DNA of 64,000 bases from Martinezella rhizogenes (GCA_013322215.1 JAAMEZ010000036.1:930001-994000); one strand, 5' to 3'. Positions 16,931 to 26,535 are shown, counted from the first letter of the stretch. Notes: a model not told the origin generated them from the sequence alone. Translations and numbers: made by a program.

Positions 16931-17773
16931 TTACTTGTATTCGACGGGAAAACCGATCTGCGGCGGGGTGAGGTCCTTGCCGAACCAGGTCTTGTAGGAT
17001 TTGGCATAGCTGTCGAATTCGACGCCGGTCATGGCCTCATGAAGAGCGGTGTTGACGAAGTTCAGCCAGTCCTGATCGCCGCGCTTGACCGCGCAGGCAT
17101 AGGTCTGCGGGTTCCATCCGTAACCCGCATCCTTATAGCGGCCCGGGTTCTGCGTCATGTACCAGGCGAGCGACGACTGGTCGGTGGCAACGGCATCGGC
17201 GCGTCCCGATTCCAAGGCCTGATAGATCAGATCGACGGATTCGTACTGGTCGACCTTCGCGTCGGGCAGGGCGGCATGGACCATGGATTCGGCATAGACG
17301 TTCTGAAGAACCGAAACGGTGACGGAAGAGCCTGCCGCCTTCAGCGCCGCGTAGTCGGCATATTGCCCATCCGCCTTCAGCATGAGGCCGACGCCTTCGC
17401 GATAATAGGGAATGGTGAAGGCAACCTGCTGAGCGCGTTCGCCAGTCACGGTCATGAACTGGCAGGTGATATCGACCTTGTTGGTGGTGATGTTCGGAAT
17501 ACGGGCGTCGGACGACTGGTTCACGTATTCGATCTTGTCGGGATCGCCGAAGAGGGCCTTGGCGATGATGTGGCCCATGTCGACGTCGAAGCCTTGCAGC
17601 TTGTCATCGGCGCTCTTGAAGTGCCACGGCGCGTTCGTGCTGCCGGTTCCAAGAACGAGATGGCCGCGTGCAAGCACCTCATCGAGTTTGCTGCCATCGG
17701 CAAGAACGGGCGTGGAAGAGAGGAGTGTGGCCGCGGCCAGCGACATCAGGCCGACGCGGAAGGAAATGGTCAT
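16931..17773 (-). CDS. Polar amino-acid ABC importer, periplasmic binding protein
   Basis: 280 residues of the SBP_bac_3 family. A signal peptide (RVGLMSLAAATLLSSTPVLADG) is followed by LDEVLARGHLVLGTGSTNAPWHFKSADDKLQGFDVDMGHIIAKALFGD, the usual start of lobe 1, then ITCQFMTVTGERAQQVAFTIPYYREG and late ATDQSSLAWYM. It captures a polar amino acid or related compound and delivers it to the permeases just downstream; the ligand cannot be read from sequence. GGGGAAC precedes the ATG. First gene of the four-gene importer, with the IclR regulator as probable controller. Confidence 0.9.
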   Translation of the reverse strand: MTISFRVGLMSLAAATLLSSTPVLADGSKLDEVLARGHLVLGTGSTNAPWHFKSADDKLQGFDVDMGHIIAKALFGDPDKIEYVNQSSDARIPNITTNKVDITCQFMTVTGERAQQVAFTIPYYREGVGLMLKADGQYADYAALKAAGSSVTVSVLQNVYAESMVHAALPDAKVDQYESVDLIYQALESGRADAVATDQSSLAWYMTQNPGRYKDAGYGWNPQTYACAVKRGDQDWLNFVNTALHEAMTGVEFDSYAKSYKTWFGKDLTPPQIGFPVEYK

Positions 17774-17915
17774 GGTTGTTCCCCTTGTTTAACGGCTTTC
17801 GAATAATCCAATATTCCGGACATCTGTCTGTTATCTCGGATGGTCGTATCAAGGGATATACGAGGCAACTTGTCAATAGCGACCGCTGTTGCTGATCGTC
17901 GAAGGTGGGAGTGGC

Positions 17916-18110
17916 AAAGGCGCTTTCGACACAAATGTCTTGGTCGACTATGCCAAGGCGATACTGCAGGCGTGCCATGAGCTGGCGCGATATCAAAAAG
18001 GCTATCAGTATCATCACGTGGATGGAGGTTCTCGTCGGCGCCGAGGGAGGCGCCGGATATTCGGGTGCACCGCGAAATCTGAGCGCCCTGTTTGATCTAT
18101 TGTCAGGCGT
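17916..18110 (+). pseudogene. Frameshifted VapC-like PIN-domain toxin remnant
   Basis: The frame beginning near 17919 reads FDTNVLVDYAKA.LQACHELARY, the start of a VapC/PIN toxin with its first catalytic Asp. About 17998, in a run of five A residues, the match shifts by one base into KKAISIITWMEVLVGAE, the next PIN segment with the conserved Glu. No single frame spans both. The C-terminal part is poorly conserved. No VapB antitoxin gene is recognisable upstream, so this is a decayed toxin-antitoxin locus. The remaining 18111-18257 and 17774-17915 show nothing else. Confidence 0.65.
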
Positions 18111-18257
18111 TGTCCACGCACCTTCGTCGCAGGTCGCCAGTACGGGTCCCATCGAGAGCAAATGGATCGCCTCACCTGCCGAAAGTCCTGCGAAGGTTTA
18201 GAGCTCGGTATGTCAAGGATGCTTCTAACGCAACCGGCGGGTCTCTTTATCTGACGA

Positions 18258-18917
18258 TCATGCTTGGGGCCAAAAGGGTGTTAGCTTTTTGAAATCGACC
18301 GTCAGAGGCGACTCGGGTAGTCGTAATGCGCATAGGCGTCCCGGCGTACCATTGGCTATATCTTCCCCGCGCCAGCCAAGATTGGTCTCGAAGTAGCGGG
18401 ATGCTGTCGTGATCGCTGGCCACCAATAGTCATCCAGAACGATGAGCCCGCCAGGCCGTATGATCATCTGCAGGTAATAGAGGTCGACGAATACATTGTG
18501 AAACAGGTGGCTGCCGTCAACGAATGCCGCATCCGCCGAAAACTTCTCCGAGACCAGCCGTGGTAACGCGATCTGGGATTTCTCCCTCACCAGGGTCGCA
18601 ATGCTGTCCAGCCGAGCTGAGCAGATCACGTCCCAGCCTGCATCTTGAAATTCGCTATCCTGGAACGGATCGATAATCAGATGCTGATTTCCACCGACTG
18701 AGACAAGTGCTTCGCCAATCGCCAGCGCCGAGCTCGCATAGGCAAGGCCGATCTCTATGAGCGTATTTGGGCTTTCCGCTGCAAAGACATCACGAATTGC
18801 GTCGCAGTCACGTTCAGGCAACGAGACCATACTGAAATCGTCGACCGTTCGTGTCCGTGGCGGTCCGTCGTCCGCAAGTTTCCGGCGTGTTTCGCGGATC
18901 AATTCGAGATGCGTCAT
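18258..18917 (-). CDS. Class I SAM-dependent methyltransferase-like protein
   Basis: 219 residues of the Methyltransf_24 type. TLIEIGLAYASSALAIGEAL is the SAM-binding motif I (a degenerate ExGxxxGxS form), HLIIDPFQDSEF supplies the acidic residue after strand 2, ADAAFVDGSHLFHNVFVDLYYLQMIIRPGGLIVLDDYWWP gives the motif with the catalytic-type DG.H and LDD. Such proteins often methylate small-molecule or glycan hydroxyls. ATG 18917 follows a GGGAGGGAGAG tract; the in-frame start at 19040 is not supported. It stands alone, and its substrate is unknown. Confidence 0.72.
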   Translation of the reverse strand: MTHLELIRETRRKLADDGPPRTRTVDDFSMVSLPERDCDAIRDVFAAESPNTLIEIGLAYASSALAIGEALVSVGGNQHLIIDPFQDSEFQDAGWDVICSARLDSIATLVREKSQIALPRLVSEKFSADAAFVDGSHLFHNVFVDLYYLQMIIRPGGLIVLDDYWWPAITTASRYFETNLGWRGEDIANGTPGRLCALRLPESPLTVDFKKLTPFWPQA

Positions 18918-19248
18918 CTCAGCGGCTCTCCCTCCCGCTCTCAGGTTTTGGCCATCGTTGGCAGGCTTTTCCGGCGAAGTATCAAGTTGGATCACCGCCG
19001 GAAATCTCGATTTCCGAGTCTCATCACAGAGCCGCCTCAACGACTTCCAACCTGATCTAATTTTGGTCTATTTAGAGCCTGAGCTTCCCGAAGATTGCAT
19101 CGTCGTCATCGTATGCCCCACTTACCCGAAATCGTAAGTGCGGCAGATTTGGAGACACAAACGCGCTTTCCAGACTATCCCACATATTTCGTGGAATGGA
19201 AGTCACCCCGCCATCCAGAGGGCTCTTCGCGTTCAGCAAGCCTACCTA

Positions 19249-19485
19249 TTAGGCGAAGCGAACTATCCACACGATGAGGAGCATGTCGATTAACAATGCA
19301 ATCACCAGAAGAAGGTTTATGAGCTTTCGTCGCTCTACCGTCTCCTTGGATTCAATTTTGAAAGCCGCTTTATAAGCATTTTGGGTGTCTCGATCACTCA
19401 CTGGTCTAATAGAGTTTCGAGGGCGCGTCATATTGACGAGGCCGCATGTGACAAAGATGAAAAATAATAGCAGATAAGAGGCCAT
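19249..19485 (-). CDS. Small two-helix membrane protein, unknown function
   Basis: 78 residues from the ATG at 19485. Membrane helices are clear at the N-terminus (SYLLLFFIFVTCGLV) and C-terminus (LINLLLVIALLIDMLLIVWIV), separated by a basic, polar loop of about 35 residues. An in-frame start at 19521 adds 12 polar residues. A weak AAGG lies upstream. I do not recognise the family. Confidence 0.5.
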   Translation of the reverse strand: MASYLLLFFIFVTCGLVNMTRPRNSIRPVSDRDTQNAYKAAFKIESKETVERRKLINLLLVIALLIDMLLIVWIVRFA

Positions 19486-19718
19486 CTCAAACGCAGCCTT
19501 TTGCTGTCCAGCCACTTGCAACTTCTCATTAGATAAACAGGTTTCGCTGTCCGTCGCAATTCAAAGCCGCTTCTGCATGCCAGGAAGCCTTCTGCACGAT
19601 CACCATCGCAAAAATCCTGACATTTACTGAGACGTTCTAATTGAGATTGCAGCCGGAAGGTGGTCTTGTTCCGGCTGCCGAGTCCTCGCCCTCCCATCCA
19701 TTTAGAGTTCGAGCACCC

Positions 19719-21572
19719 ATGTCAATTTCAGATGCGATCTACCGCCCCTTCGAAGACCTGATCCGGCCGCTCGACATCCCCTACCGGCCACTGCCGTCGA
19801 ACGGGCCATGGGCCGTCCTTCTTCACTTCATCCTGATGTTTCGCGGCATCCTGATCACGCTCGCCCTTTGCACCATGGCGATTGAAGTCATGAGCCTGAC
19901 CATCGTCTGGGGCCTGTCCGTCATTGTTGATGGCGTCACGCAGCAGGGAGCTGCCGCTTTCCTGCACAACGATCGGATGCTGTTGATCTTCCTCAGTCTG
20001 ATGCTTTTCCCCTGCATCCCAATCGGCTCCTTCCTCGTCAATACGCTGAACTCGCATACGCTTGGCATCGGCATGCCGGCCGCCATTCAATGGCAGGGTC
20101 ACAGGGCGGTCGAGCGGCAGGACCTCGCCTTCTTCCATGATCTCTATGCCGGCCAGGTCGCCTCGCGCCTGCAGCAGGTAGCGTCAGCCGTGCAGCAGCA
20201 GGTCATTTCGGCCTTCCAGTCCATCCCGCGCTTTATCATGCAGATGATCGGCTCCGTCGTTCTTCTGGGCGCGCTGTCCTGGCAGCTTGCCCTTCCATCC
20301 ATCGTTTGGATCACGCTCAACGTGCTTCTCGCCGTCAGGCTGGCGCCCATCTTCACCGAGCGCTCACGCCGCTCCGCCAAGCGTCGCAGCCTGATTTCCG
20401 GCGCCATCACCGATCTCTACGCCAATATGCAGATGGTCAAGCAATTCGCCGCGGAAGACAGCGAGGCCGGTGCCATCAGAGGCATCATCGGTAAGGCGAT
20501 CAAGGCGCAGCAGAGCGAACAACGCATCTACCGCACCGCTGAAGTCATCGTCGTCGTCCTCAACATGATGCACTGGCTGGCAATCCTGTCGATCGGCTTT
20601 ACCGGGCTTGTGGATGGCTTCGTCACGATCGGCGAATTCACTGCTGCCGTCTATGTTCTCAACCGCTTCTCCGGTCACACATTTACATTCCTGCAGATGG
20701 GTCAGCAGATCTTCCAGGCGATCGGCACGATCAAGGACGCCATGCCGGTCATGACCACGCCGCCCACCATCACCGACGAGCCGGACGCACAGGACCTTGT
20801 TGTTCCGAACGGCGAAATCCGCTTCGACAACGTTCGTTTCGCCTATAAATCTGGCAAACCCGTCATCGAAGACCTGTCGCTGACGGTGCGGTCTGGCGAA
20901 AAGGTCGGCCTCGTCGGCCTCTCAGGCGCCGGCAAGACGACGCTCGCCAACCTGCTCCTGCGCTTCTACGATATCAAGGACGGTGCGATCCGGATCGACG
21001 GGCAGGATATCCGGGCGGTGACGCAGGTAAGCCTTCGTCGCGCGATCGGCGTCATAGCCCAGGATGTCGCGCTGCTGCACCGTTCCGTCGGTGACAATAT
21101 CCGCTACGGCCGGCCGGAGTCGACGCAGGAAGAGGTCGAAAGGGTGACGATGATGGCGAGTGCCGATGGCTTCATCGCCGATCTTGCCGACAGCGAGGGC
21201 CGCAAGGGCTATGACGCCTTCGTCGGCGATCGCGGCATCAAACTGTCGGGCGGTCAGCGCCAGCGAGTGGCCATCGCCCGTGTGCTCCTGAAGGATGCGC
21301 CGATCCTGGTGCTCGACGAGGCGACCTCGGCGCTGGACAGCGAATCCGAGGCCGCGATCCAGGAAAAGCTGAACCTCGTGATGGAGGGAAAGACGGTGAT
21401 CGCCATCGCCCACCGCCTTTCGACCATTAGCAGGATGGACCGCATCGTCGTGCTGGATCACGGCCGCATCGTCGAGGAGGGCAGGCCGGAGGAACTGGTC
21501 AAGCAGGACGGGTTGTTTGCCCGCCTGTGGAAACGTCAGACGGGCGGCTTTATTCCTGACGACATCAGCTAG
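19719..21572 (+). CDS. ABC exporter, fused membrane and ATPase domains (ABCB/MsbA type)
   Basis: 617 residues. The N-terminal domain has six membrane helices (for example LLHFILMFRGILITLALC, RMLLIFLSLMLFPCIPIG), and the nucleotide-binding domain (about residues 370-600) has intact Walker A (GLSGAGKTT), Q-loop (IGVIAQDVALLH), signature (LSGGQRQRVAIAR), Walker B (ILVLDEATSALD) and H-loop (IAHRLST). It would act as a homodimer or with a distant partner, exporting a lipid, peptide or drug-like compound. The ATG at 19719 was chosen since residues before it, back to 19641, look non-coding. It has no adjacent partner gene. Confidence 0.88.
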   Translation: MSISDAIYRPFEDLIRPLDIPYRPLPSNGPWAVLLHFILMFRGILITLALCTMAIEVMSLTIVWGLSVIVDGVTQQGAAAFLHNDRMLLIFLSLMLFPCIPIGSFLVNTLNSHTLGIGMPAAIQWQGHRAVERQDLAFFHDLYAGQVASRLQQVASAVQQQVISAFQSIPRFIMQMIGSVVLLGALSWQLALPSIVWITLNVLLAVRLAPIFTERSRRSAKRRSLISGAITDLYANMQMVKQFAAEDSEAGAIRGIIGKAIKAQQSEQRIYRTAEVIVVVLNMMHWLAILSIGFTGLVDGFVTIGEFTAAVYVLNRFSGHTFTFLQMGQQIFQAIGTIKDAMPVMTTPPTITDEPDAQDLVVPNGEIRFDNVRFAYKSGKPVIEDLSLTVRSGEKVGLVGLSGAGKTTLANLLLRFYDIKDGAIRIDGQDIRAVTQVSLRRAIGVIAQDVALLHRSVGDNIRYGRPESTQEEVERVTMMASADGFIADLADSEGRKGYDAFVGDRGIKLSGGQRQRVAIARVLLKDAPILVLDEATSALDSESEAAIQEKLNLVMEGKTVIAIAHRLSTISRMDRIVVLDHGRIVEEGRPEELVKQDGLFARLWKRQTGGFIPDDIS

Positions 21573-22119
21573 CCTAGCTTTGTCGCAAAATTTATAATTT
21601 ATCGCTAGGGGAACCCCTTGAAAGGCCACGAAGAGCGAGCCGCACCAAGCTGCGATCCGTGATCCCCGGCCTCACCTGTGCTCTCTCAATGGGTGTAGCT
21701 ATGCACACTATTTTATGCTCGCTCGCTGAAATGCTGCCATCGATTTGCCCCACGTACCTTAAAGCGCTACGCGTGGCATCCGGTGGCAAGCGGCTTAAAC
21801 CGGCGAGAAGTAATAGTGCAAATCCATTACGATGAAAGAGTAGCGATCCTTATTGATCTCTAGTGATGTGCGGATAGTCGTGAGGCTGCTCGTGAAGTTT
21901 TGACAGGGGAACATGCAGGCCAGCCATTGAGCCGCGAGAGTGTGGACATCTCCGGCGCCGCTGATTTCCACCTATGCGAAAGGCAGTGCGATTGTGCATC
22001 CTTAGGCTGTGTTTTTAATATAAAAGACGCTACTTTCAGCAGATTTGAAGCAGCCATGCTGTTCATTCAGCAATAATACACGGATATTCCAAGCGTTTGC
22101 GGACGCGTTCCTGCGACGA
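21573..22119. other. Gene-poor spacer
   Basis: No frame longer than about 70 codons is convincing. A minus frame at 21592-21789 has plausible composition but no ribosome site or known domain. Nothing else was seen. Confidence 0.35.
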
Positions 22120-22728
22120 TTACCAGGTACCAACGAGGGAGTCGCCGATGAGCGGTACGGTGCTGGATTTGCCATCCTGATGCCGCACTGTGATCGATGC
22201 CTGCATCTTCCTGGGAGATTTCCGGAACCAGTTCGCGGCGAGGCTGGCAAGGTCGCCAATCATCGGATGCTTGCGCCAGTCTGCGAAACGTCGGCTCGTT
22301 GCATCGGGTTCAGAACGAAAGAAGAAGTCGCCGGACTGGCTCAAATCATTGATGGACTGGCGCATCGATGAGAGCGGCCGCTGAAACATCTTCGGCGGTA
22401 TCACCAAACCCGGCGCGGTCTGTGAGAATGCAGGGGCCATGAAATCGATCGCCCAATCGTCAGCCTCGACCCAGCAATGGAAGTTCTCGCCAGCGCCAGA
22501 GACGTAACCATCCTCGCGCTGGTCAGCGAAGAGGATGTACTTTCCGTCAAGGTTGTAAGCGGCTAGCCCGCTTTTTGCCTTTGCCTTGACCTTGAAGTGA
22601 TGTTCAAGGATGAAGGCTCCGAAGGTGCTAAAATACATCGAAGCCGTGGCGGCATTGGCGTTTTCGTTGACTAGCAGGCTATTGATGACCCGGTAGATCC
22701 GATTGTAGTCGCTTTGCGTGATCAACAT
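22120..22728 (-). CDS. DUF2026-family protein
   Basis: 202 residues. The sequence ITQSDYNRIYRVINSLL..ENANAATASMYFSTFGAFILEHHFKVKAKAKSG, then ENFHCWVEADDWAIDFMAPAF and a C-terminal WFRKSPRKMQASITV, matches my recollection of the DUF2026 family. The Cys in FHCW, the His before it and the Asp in IDFMAP resemble a transglutaminase/NlpC-like triad layout, which would suggest a hydrolase or transferase, but this is inference. ATG 22728 is preceded by AAGGGCG. It has no partner gene, as is usual for accessory genes of this type. Confidence 0.65.
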   Translation of the reverse strand: MLITQSDYNRIYRVINSLLVNENANAATASMYFSTFGAFILEHHFKVKAKAKSGLAAYNLDGKYILFADQREDGYVSGAGENFHCWVEADDWAIDFMAPAFSQTAPGLVIPPKMFQRPLSSMRQSINDLSQSGDFFFRSEPDATSRRFADWRKHPMIGDLASLAANWFRKSPRKMQASITVRHQDGKSSTVPLIGDSLVGTW

Positions 22729-23692
22729 CACCGGTCGCCCTTAATCCAGATTGTTGACATTTCCGTAAGTGACGGCGGCGGCCGTGTAAACTCCATATCC
22801 GGCGGGTTGCCGCGACAAATTCGATTTAAGCAGAGTAATGAAGGTAAACGTGTACCCAGAGCGAAGAGCGGATCTCATGCTTGCTTCGGAAGATGGATCA
22901 GGAAGCGGCCTATAGGTTCGATGATGCTTTTTAGCAGGTCTCGCTTGGAAACGCAGAAAAGTTGTGCAGCCTTAGGCATGGCGAACCGGACCGACATGGC
23001 CGCCCCTTTTTGCGGGTGACAAGCGAATGGCCTCGCTCCAGGCAAGACGAAAGAGCCCTGTAGATATTGATCTTTTGAATTTGCGGGTTGCCAATGAAAT
23101 ATGAAGATCTGTCACCATATGTGCACTCCTCCTTAGTGGGGGTTGAAAATGCTTACAATGTTGGATGGATTTCGGCTTCGACGTCCACAATCGAGGCGAG
23201 TACCGGTCGTGAAGCCGGATGCGGAAACAACCCAACCGTCATCAACAGTGAGCACGACACCCAGTATCTTGCCTCTGGGCCGGGCGACCATTTCGATTTC
23301 GTTCGTATGCCCGCCCATAGCGACACCGTCGCTAACAACGGATGAACCACACAAAGTAAGGAAGAACCCGATTCAGTGCAAAACGACATAAGTTCGCCGC
23401 GTAGAACGAAGCACTTTGGCGACATCGTTGCTGTTGCGCCATAGTAGAAGCTGCCTTTAACGAATTTCATTGAAAGGCTTGGAAAAATCGCCTCATCGCT
23501 GAAAAGAACTACGGCTTCCGGTTCCAATCCCATCAAGAGCTGCGATTGTATCCTTTGTCGAAAGGTTGATCGATATATCGGAATTAAAGAATCAAAGGTC
23601 CTGGCGCCACCGAGGCAGTGGAATTTGATATCATTTTCTCGCGATTTTCTGATCGCCGGCTCCGGGCGGCACTACCGAGAGCTCATTTGCGC
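22729..23692. other. Decayed region, possible broken minus-strand gene
   Basis: No intact gene. On the minus strand, 23360-23536 reads GLEPEAVVLFSDEAIFPSLSM.. and then a second frame (23133-23354) continues with VAMGGHTNEIEMVARPRGKILGVVLTVDDGWVVSASGF, as if one protein had been broken by a frameshift near 23355. The family is not recognised. The rest (22729-23130, 23537-23692) holds nothing I can support. Confidence 0.3.
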
Positions 23693-24754
23693 CTAGCGTT
23701 TGCCGATTGATGGGCTGAACACCATGAGGCTCAGAATCTCAAAGAGCACTTGAGCTCCGGCATGTGCGGTGTTGGTCGTCGCGTCATATTGGGGAGCGAC
23801 CTCGACGACGTCACCGCCCACCAGATTTATGCCCTTCAGCCCGCGTATCAATTCAAGGACTTCACGGGTGGTCAAGCCACCGACTTCCGGCGTGCCCGTG
23901 CCTGGCGCAAAGCTTGGATCTAGGCTGTCGATGTCGAAGGAGAGATAGGTGGGGCCGTCACCAACGATGGATTTGGCTTTGGCGACGATGGCTGCAATTC
24001 CCATTGCGCTGATATCTTCTGCGTGGATCACGGTCATTCCCGACGCATAGGAGAATTCCCACAAATATTCCGCCGAGCCACGGATGCCGATCTGGATTGT
24101 CCTTGTCGGATCGAGCACGCCATCCAGCACGGCATTGCGAAACGGTCCTCCATGATGAAACTTCGTCTGATCGAAAGCCCCGCTGGTGTCGCAGTGCGCA
24201 TCGATATGGATGAGACCCACCGGCTGGTTCCGGCCGACAGCCTTCAAGATCGGATGGCTGATGGAGTGGTCTCCCCCGACCGAGAGCGGTGCGACGCCGG
24301 CATCGACAATCTGGCCGATACGTTTCTCGATGTCGTCGTGACTGAGCTCCAGCCGGTAGCGGCTCTGGAACGGCACGTCACCAATGTCGGCGACCCGAAG
24401 ATCGAAGACCGGCGCCGTTCCGAGAACGTGGTTGTAAGGGCCGATCCTTTCGATGGCGCGAAGGGCACGTGGTCCGAAGCGGGAGCCCGGACGATTGGTG
24501 ACGCCAAGATCCATCGGGATTCCCGTGATGGCGACCTGGAGATTGCCGAAGTCTGGCTCGTCGGCTGCGACCTGCATGTAAGGCGCGCTGAGGAAAGTCG
24601 GGATTCCGGCATATGGCGCCAGTCTCGTGCCTTTCTTCGAGATGATTTTCTCCGCCACTTTGCGAAACTTCTCATCGAATATCTCGCCGCCTTTGCCATC
24701 TGCAAATTCCGCGCGCAGCTGTTCGAGCCGCATCTTGTCCCACACCATGTGCAT
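23693..24754 (-). CDS. Agmatinase-family ureohydrolase
   Basis: 353 residues. The binuclear manganese ligands of the arginase/agmatinase fold are all visible: His163 in GGDHSI, Asp185, His187 and Asp189 in HIDAHCD, Asp274 and Asp276 in SFDIDSLDPSFAPGTGTPEVGG. The enzyme should release urea from a guanidino compound: agmatine, guanidinobutyrate or a similar molecule. The ATG at 24754 has GCGGAG close upstream; the much longer in-frame start at 25237 runs antisense through the aminotransferase gene and is rejected. Its N-terminus (about 60 residues before the core) is longer than in E. coli SpeB. It is divergent from the aminotransferase at 24845, with a shared 90-bp promoter region. Confidence 0.9.
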   Translation of the reverse strand: MHMVWDKMRLEQLRAEFADGKGGEIFDEKFRKVAEKIISKKGTRLAPYAGIPTFLSAPYMQVAADEPDFGNLQVAITGIPMDLGVTNRPGSRFGPRALRAIERIGPYNHVLGTAPVFDLRVADIGDVPFQSRYRLELSHDDIEKRIGQIVDAGVAPLSVGGDHSISHPILKAVGRNQPVGLIHIDAHCDTSGAFDQTKFHHGGPFRNAVLDGVLDPTRTIQIGIRGSAEYLWEFSYASGMTVIHAEDISAMGIAAIVAKAKSIVGDGPTYLSFDIDSLDPSFAPGTGTPEVGGLTTREVLELIRGLKGINLVGGDVVEVAPQYDATTNTAHAGAQVLFEILSLMVFSPSIGKR

Positions 24755-24800
24755 GCGTCTCCGCTTGAGGTCCGCCTCAGCCAACAAAGAGGTTGAGAAA

Positions 24801-24830
24801 GCAATTGGTATCGTTGTAGCAATCGGTATC
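24801..24830. promoter_or_regulatory. Direct repeat in the agmatinase/aminotransferase promoter region
   Basis: GCAATTGGTATC (24801-24812) and GCAATCGGTATC (24819-24830) are direct repeats matching at 11 of 12 positions, spaced 18 bases start to start, within the 90-bp region between the divergent genes. They could be a tandem regulator site controlling both. Confidence 0.4.
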
Positions 24831-24844
24831 AAAGAGAAATCGAT

Positions 24845-26008
24845 ATGACCGCTGCAAAATCCAACTCGCTCGTTGCCAGTCTCTCCGCTCCACCTATCCC
24901 TTCCGTCGTCGCCTGGGGCCGCGACTACAAGGGGCTGAAGGGGCCACTCATCGATCTGTCCCAGGCCGTACCCGGCTACCCCGCGCACCCGGAAATGCTG
25001 CGTCTTCTTGGCGAGGCGGCCGGACAACAGGCGATGACGGGATACGGTCCGATCGAGGGCGAACCTTTGCTGCGACAGGCCTATGCCGCCCATGTCGCGG
25101 AAGTTTACGGCGCTGACATATCTGCCGGCAATATCCATATTACGGCCGGCTGCAATCAGGCATTCATGTGCACGACGATTGCGCTTGCAGGCGCCGGCGA
25201 TACCGTAGCACTCACCAATCCGTTCTATTTCAATCACGACACGACGCTATCGATGCTGGGGATCGGGCGGCGACTGGTCGACTGCGACCCCGCCGCCGGC
25301 TTTCTTCCCGATCTCGGTTCAGCCGAAGCCGCGCTTGCTGCCGGTGCAAAGATGCTTGCCGTCGTTACGCCCAACAATCCTACCGGAGCCGTCTATCCGC
25401 CTAGCCTGCTTCATGCGCTTTTCATGCTGTGCCGGAAATACGGCGCGTGGTTGATCATCGATGAAACCTATCGCGATTTCCTCGCCGAAGATTACGGCCG
25501 GCCGCACGCTCTGCTGTCGGAGCCGGGCTGGGAGGATACGCTCGTTCTTCTCTATAGCTTCTCGAAATCCTTCTGCATTCCCGGTCATCGGCTAGGCGCC
25601 GTCACGGCAGGCCCCAGGCTCATCGCAGAGATCGCCAAGGTTATGGACAATATGCAGATCTGCGCGCCACGTTCGGCTCAGGTCGCCGTTGCCTCGGCTC
25701 TGCCGGTGCTCGCCGATTGGCGGGCTGGCAACCGGCTGGAGATCGCCCGCCGTGCCGAGGCTTTGAGACTGGCTTTTTCCGGGCTGGCAGGTTGGGAGAT
25801 TGCAGCGATCGGCGCCTATTTCGCCTTTGTTCGCCATCCTCTAGCGGATCGATCGTCGTCCGAGGTTGCCGAAGAACTTGCCAGAGAGCGCGGTGTTGTC
25901 TGCATTCCCGGGGCCTATTTCGGGGAAGGGCAGGAGCGGTATCTCAGACTTGCCTTTGCCAATGCCGATGTCGCCTCGGTCGGGTTATTGCCGGATCGGC
26001 TTCGCTAG
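24845..26008 (+). CDS. Class I/II PLP-dependent aminotransferase
   Basis: 387 residues, fold type I. VVTPNNPTGAVYP carries the substrate-binding Asn, LIIDETYRDF the Asp that contacts the pyridine nitrogen, and YSFSKSFCIPGHRLG the PLP-binding Lys and following Arg. An ending RYLRLAFAN supplies the carboxylate-binding Arg. It moves an amino group from an amino acid to an oxo acid. It is divergent from the ureohydrolase; together they could degrade a guanidino amine to an amine and onward, but the substrate is unknown. Its 3' end overlaps the convergent flavin reductase gene by 24 bases. Confidence 0.9.
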   Translation: MTAAKSNSLVASLSAPPIPSVVAWGRDYKGLKGPLIDLSQAVPGYPAHPEMLRLLGEAAGQQAMTGYGPIEGEPLLRQAYAAHVAEVYGADISAGNIHITAGCNQAFMCTTIALAGAGDTVALTNPFYFNHDTTLSMLGIGRRLVDCDPAAGFLPDLGSAEAALAAGAKMLAVVTPNNPTGAVYPPSLLHALFMLCRKYGAWLIIDETYRDFLAEDYGRPHALLSEPGWEDTLVLLYSFSKSFCIPGHRLGAVTAGPRLIAEIAKVMDNMQICAPRSAQVAVASALPVLADWRAGNRLEIARRAEALRLAFSGLAGWEIAAIGAYFAFVRHPLADRSSSEVAEELARERGVVCIPGAYFGEGQERYLRLAFANADVASVGLLPDRLR

Positions 26009-26524
26009 GCAGCGCTCATCGACAGCTGCCGGAAGGTCATGATAGCCGCCTTGCCAGTAGAGAAGCGGTCCGACGTCCTGCCGGATTTCCATCGCACAGA
26101 TATGCCCAACCAGAATGGCGTGGGAGTGATGATGGAACACGGTTTCGAGCTTGCAATCAAGGACAGTCAAGGCCTTTTCAAGGGCGGCCGCACCGGTCCT
26201 GAGGCGATACCACTCTGCGCCATCGTAGCGATCGGCGCCCTTGCGTCCGCCAATGCCGGCGAAGGATTGCGCCACAAGCTGCTGGTCGGCCGCAAGCACG
26301 TTGACGCAGAAGCAGCCATACCGCTGTAGCGCCGGCCAGGAGGAAGAGGCCCTGTTGACACTGACGATCACGGAAGGCCGTTCCGCCGAAAATGAGGAAA
26401 CCGACGTTGCCGTGAAGCCGGTACGGTCCTGTCCGTCACCGACCGTTATGACGCTGACCGCACCGGCCAGATGACGCATGGATAGCCTGAATTCCATGTC
26501 GCTGATCAGAGCCTCGTCAGCCAT
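25985..26524 (-). CDS. Flavin reductase component (FMN-binding, HpaC-like)
   Basis: 179 residues. MRHLAGAVSVITVGDGQDRTGFTATSVSSFSAERPSVIVSVNRASSSWPAL is the FMN-binding start of the flavin reductase-like family, with the conserved GFTATSV..S and later FCVNVLAADQQLVAQSFAG. It reduces FMN with NAD(P)H and hands it to a monooxygenase. The LLM monooxygenase gene ends 11 bases upstream on the same strand, which is the classic two-component arrangement. The ATG at 26524 has GAGGG eight bases before it; the longer start at 26539 would overlap the monooxygenase. Confidence 0.88.
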   Translation of the reverse strand: MADEALISDMEFRLSMRHLAGAVSVITVGDGQDRTGFTATSVSSFSAERPSVIVSVNRASSSWPALQRYGCFCVNVLAADQQLVAQSFAGIGGRKGADRYDGAEWYRLRTGAAALEKALTVLDCKLETVFHHHSHAILVGHICAMEIRQDVGPLLYWQGGYHDLPAAVDERCLAKPIRQ

Positions 26525-26535
26525 CGGACTGGCCC

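Noticed and set aside
24755..25237. N-terminal extension of the agmatinase to 514 residues
   Set aside because: The extra part is antisense to the aminotransferase and lacks family similarity; ATG 24754 has a good ribosome site.
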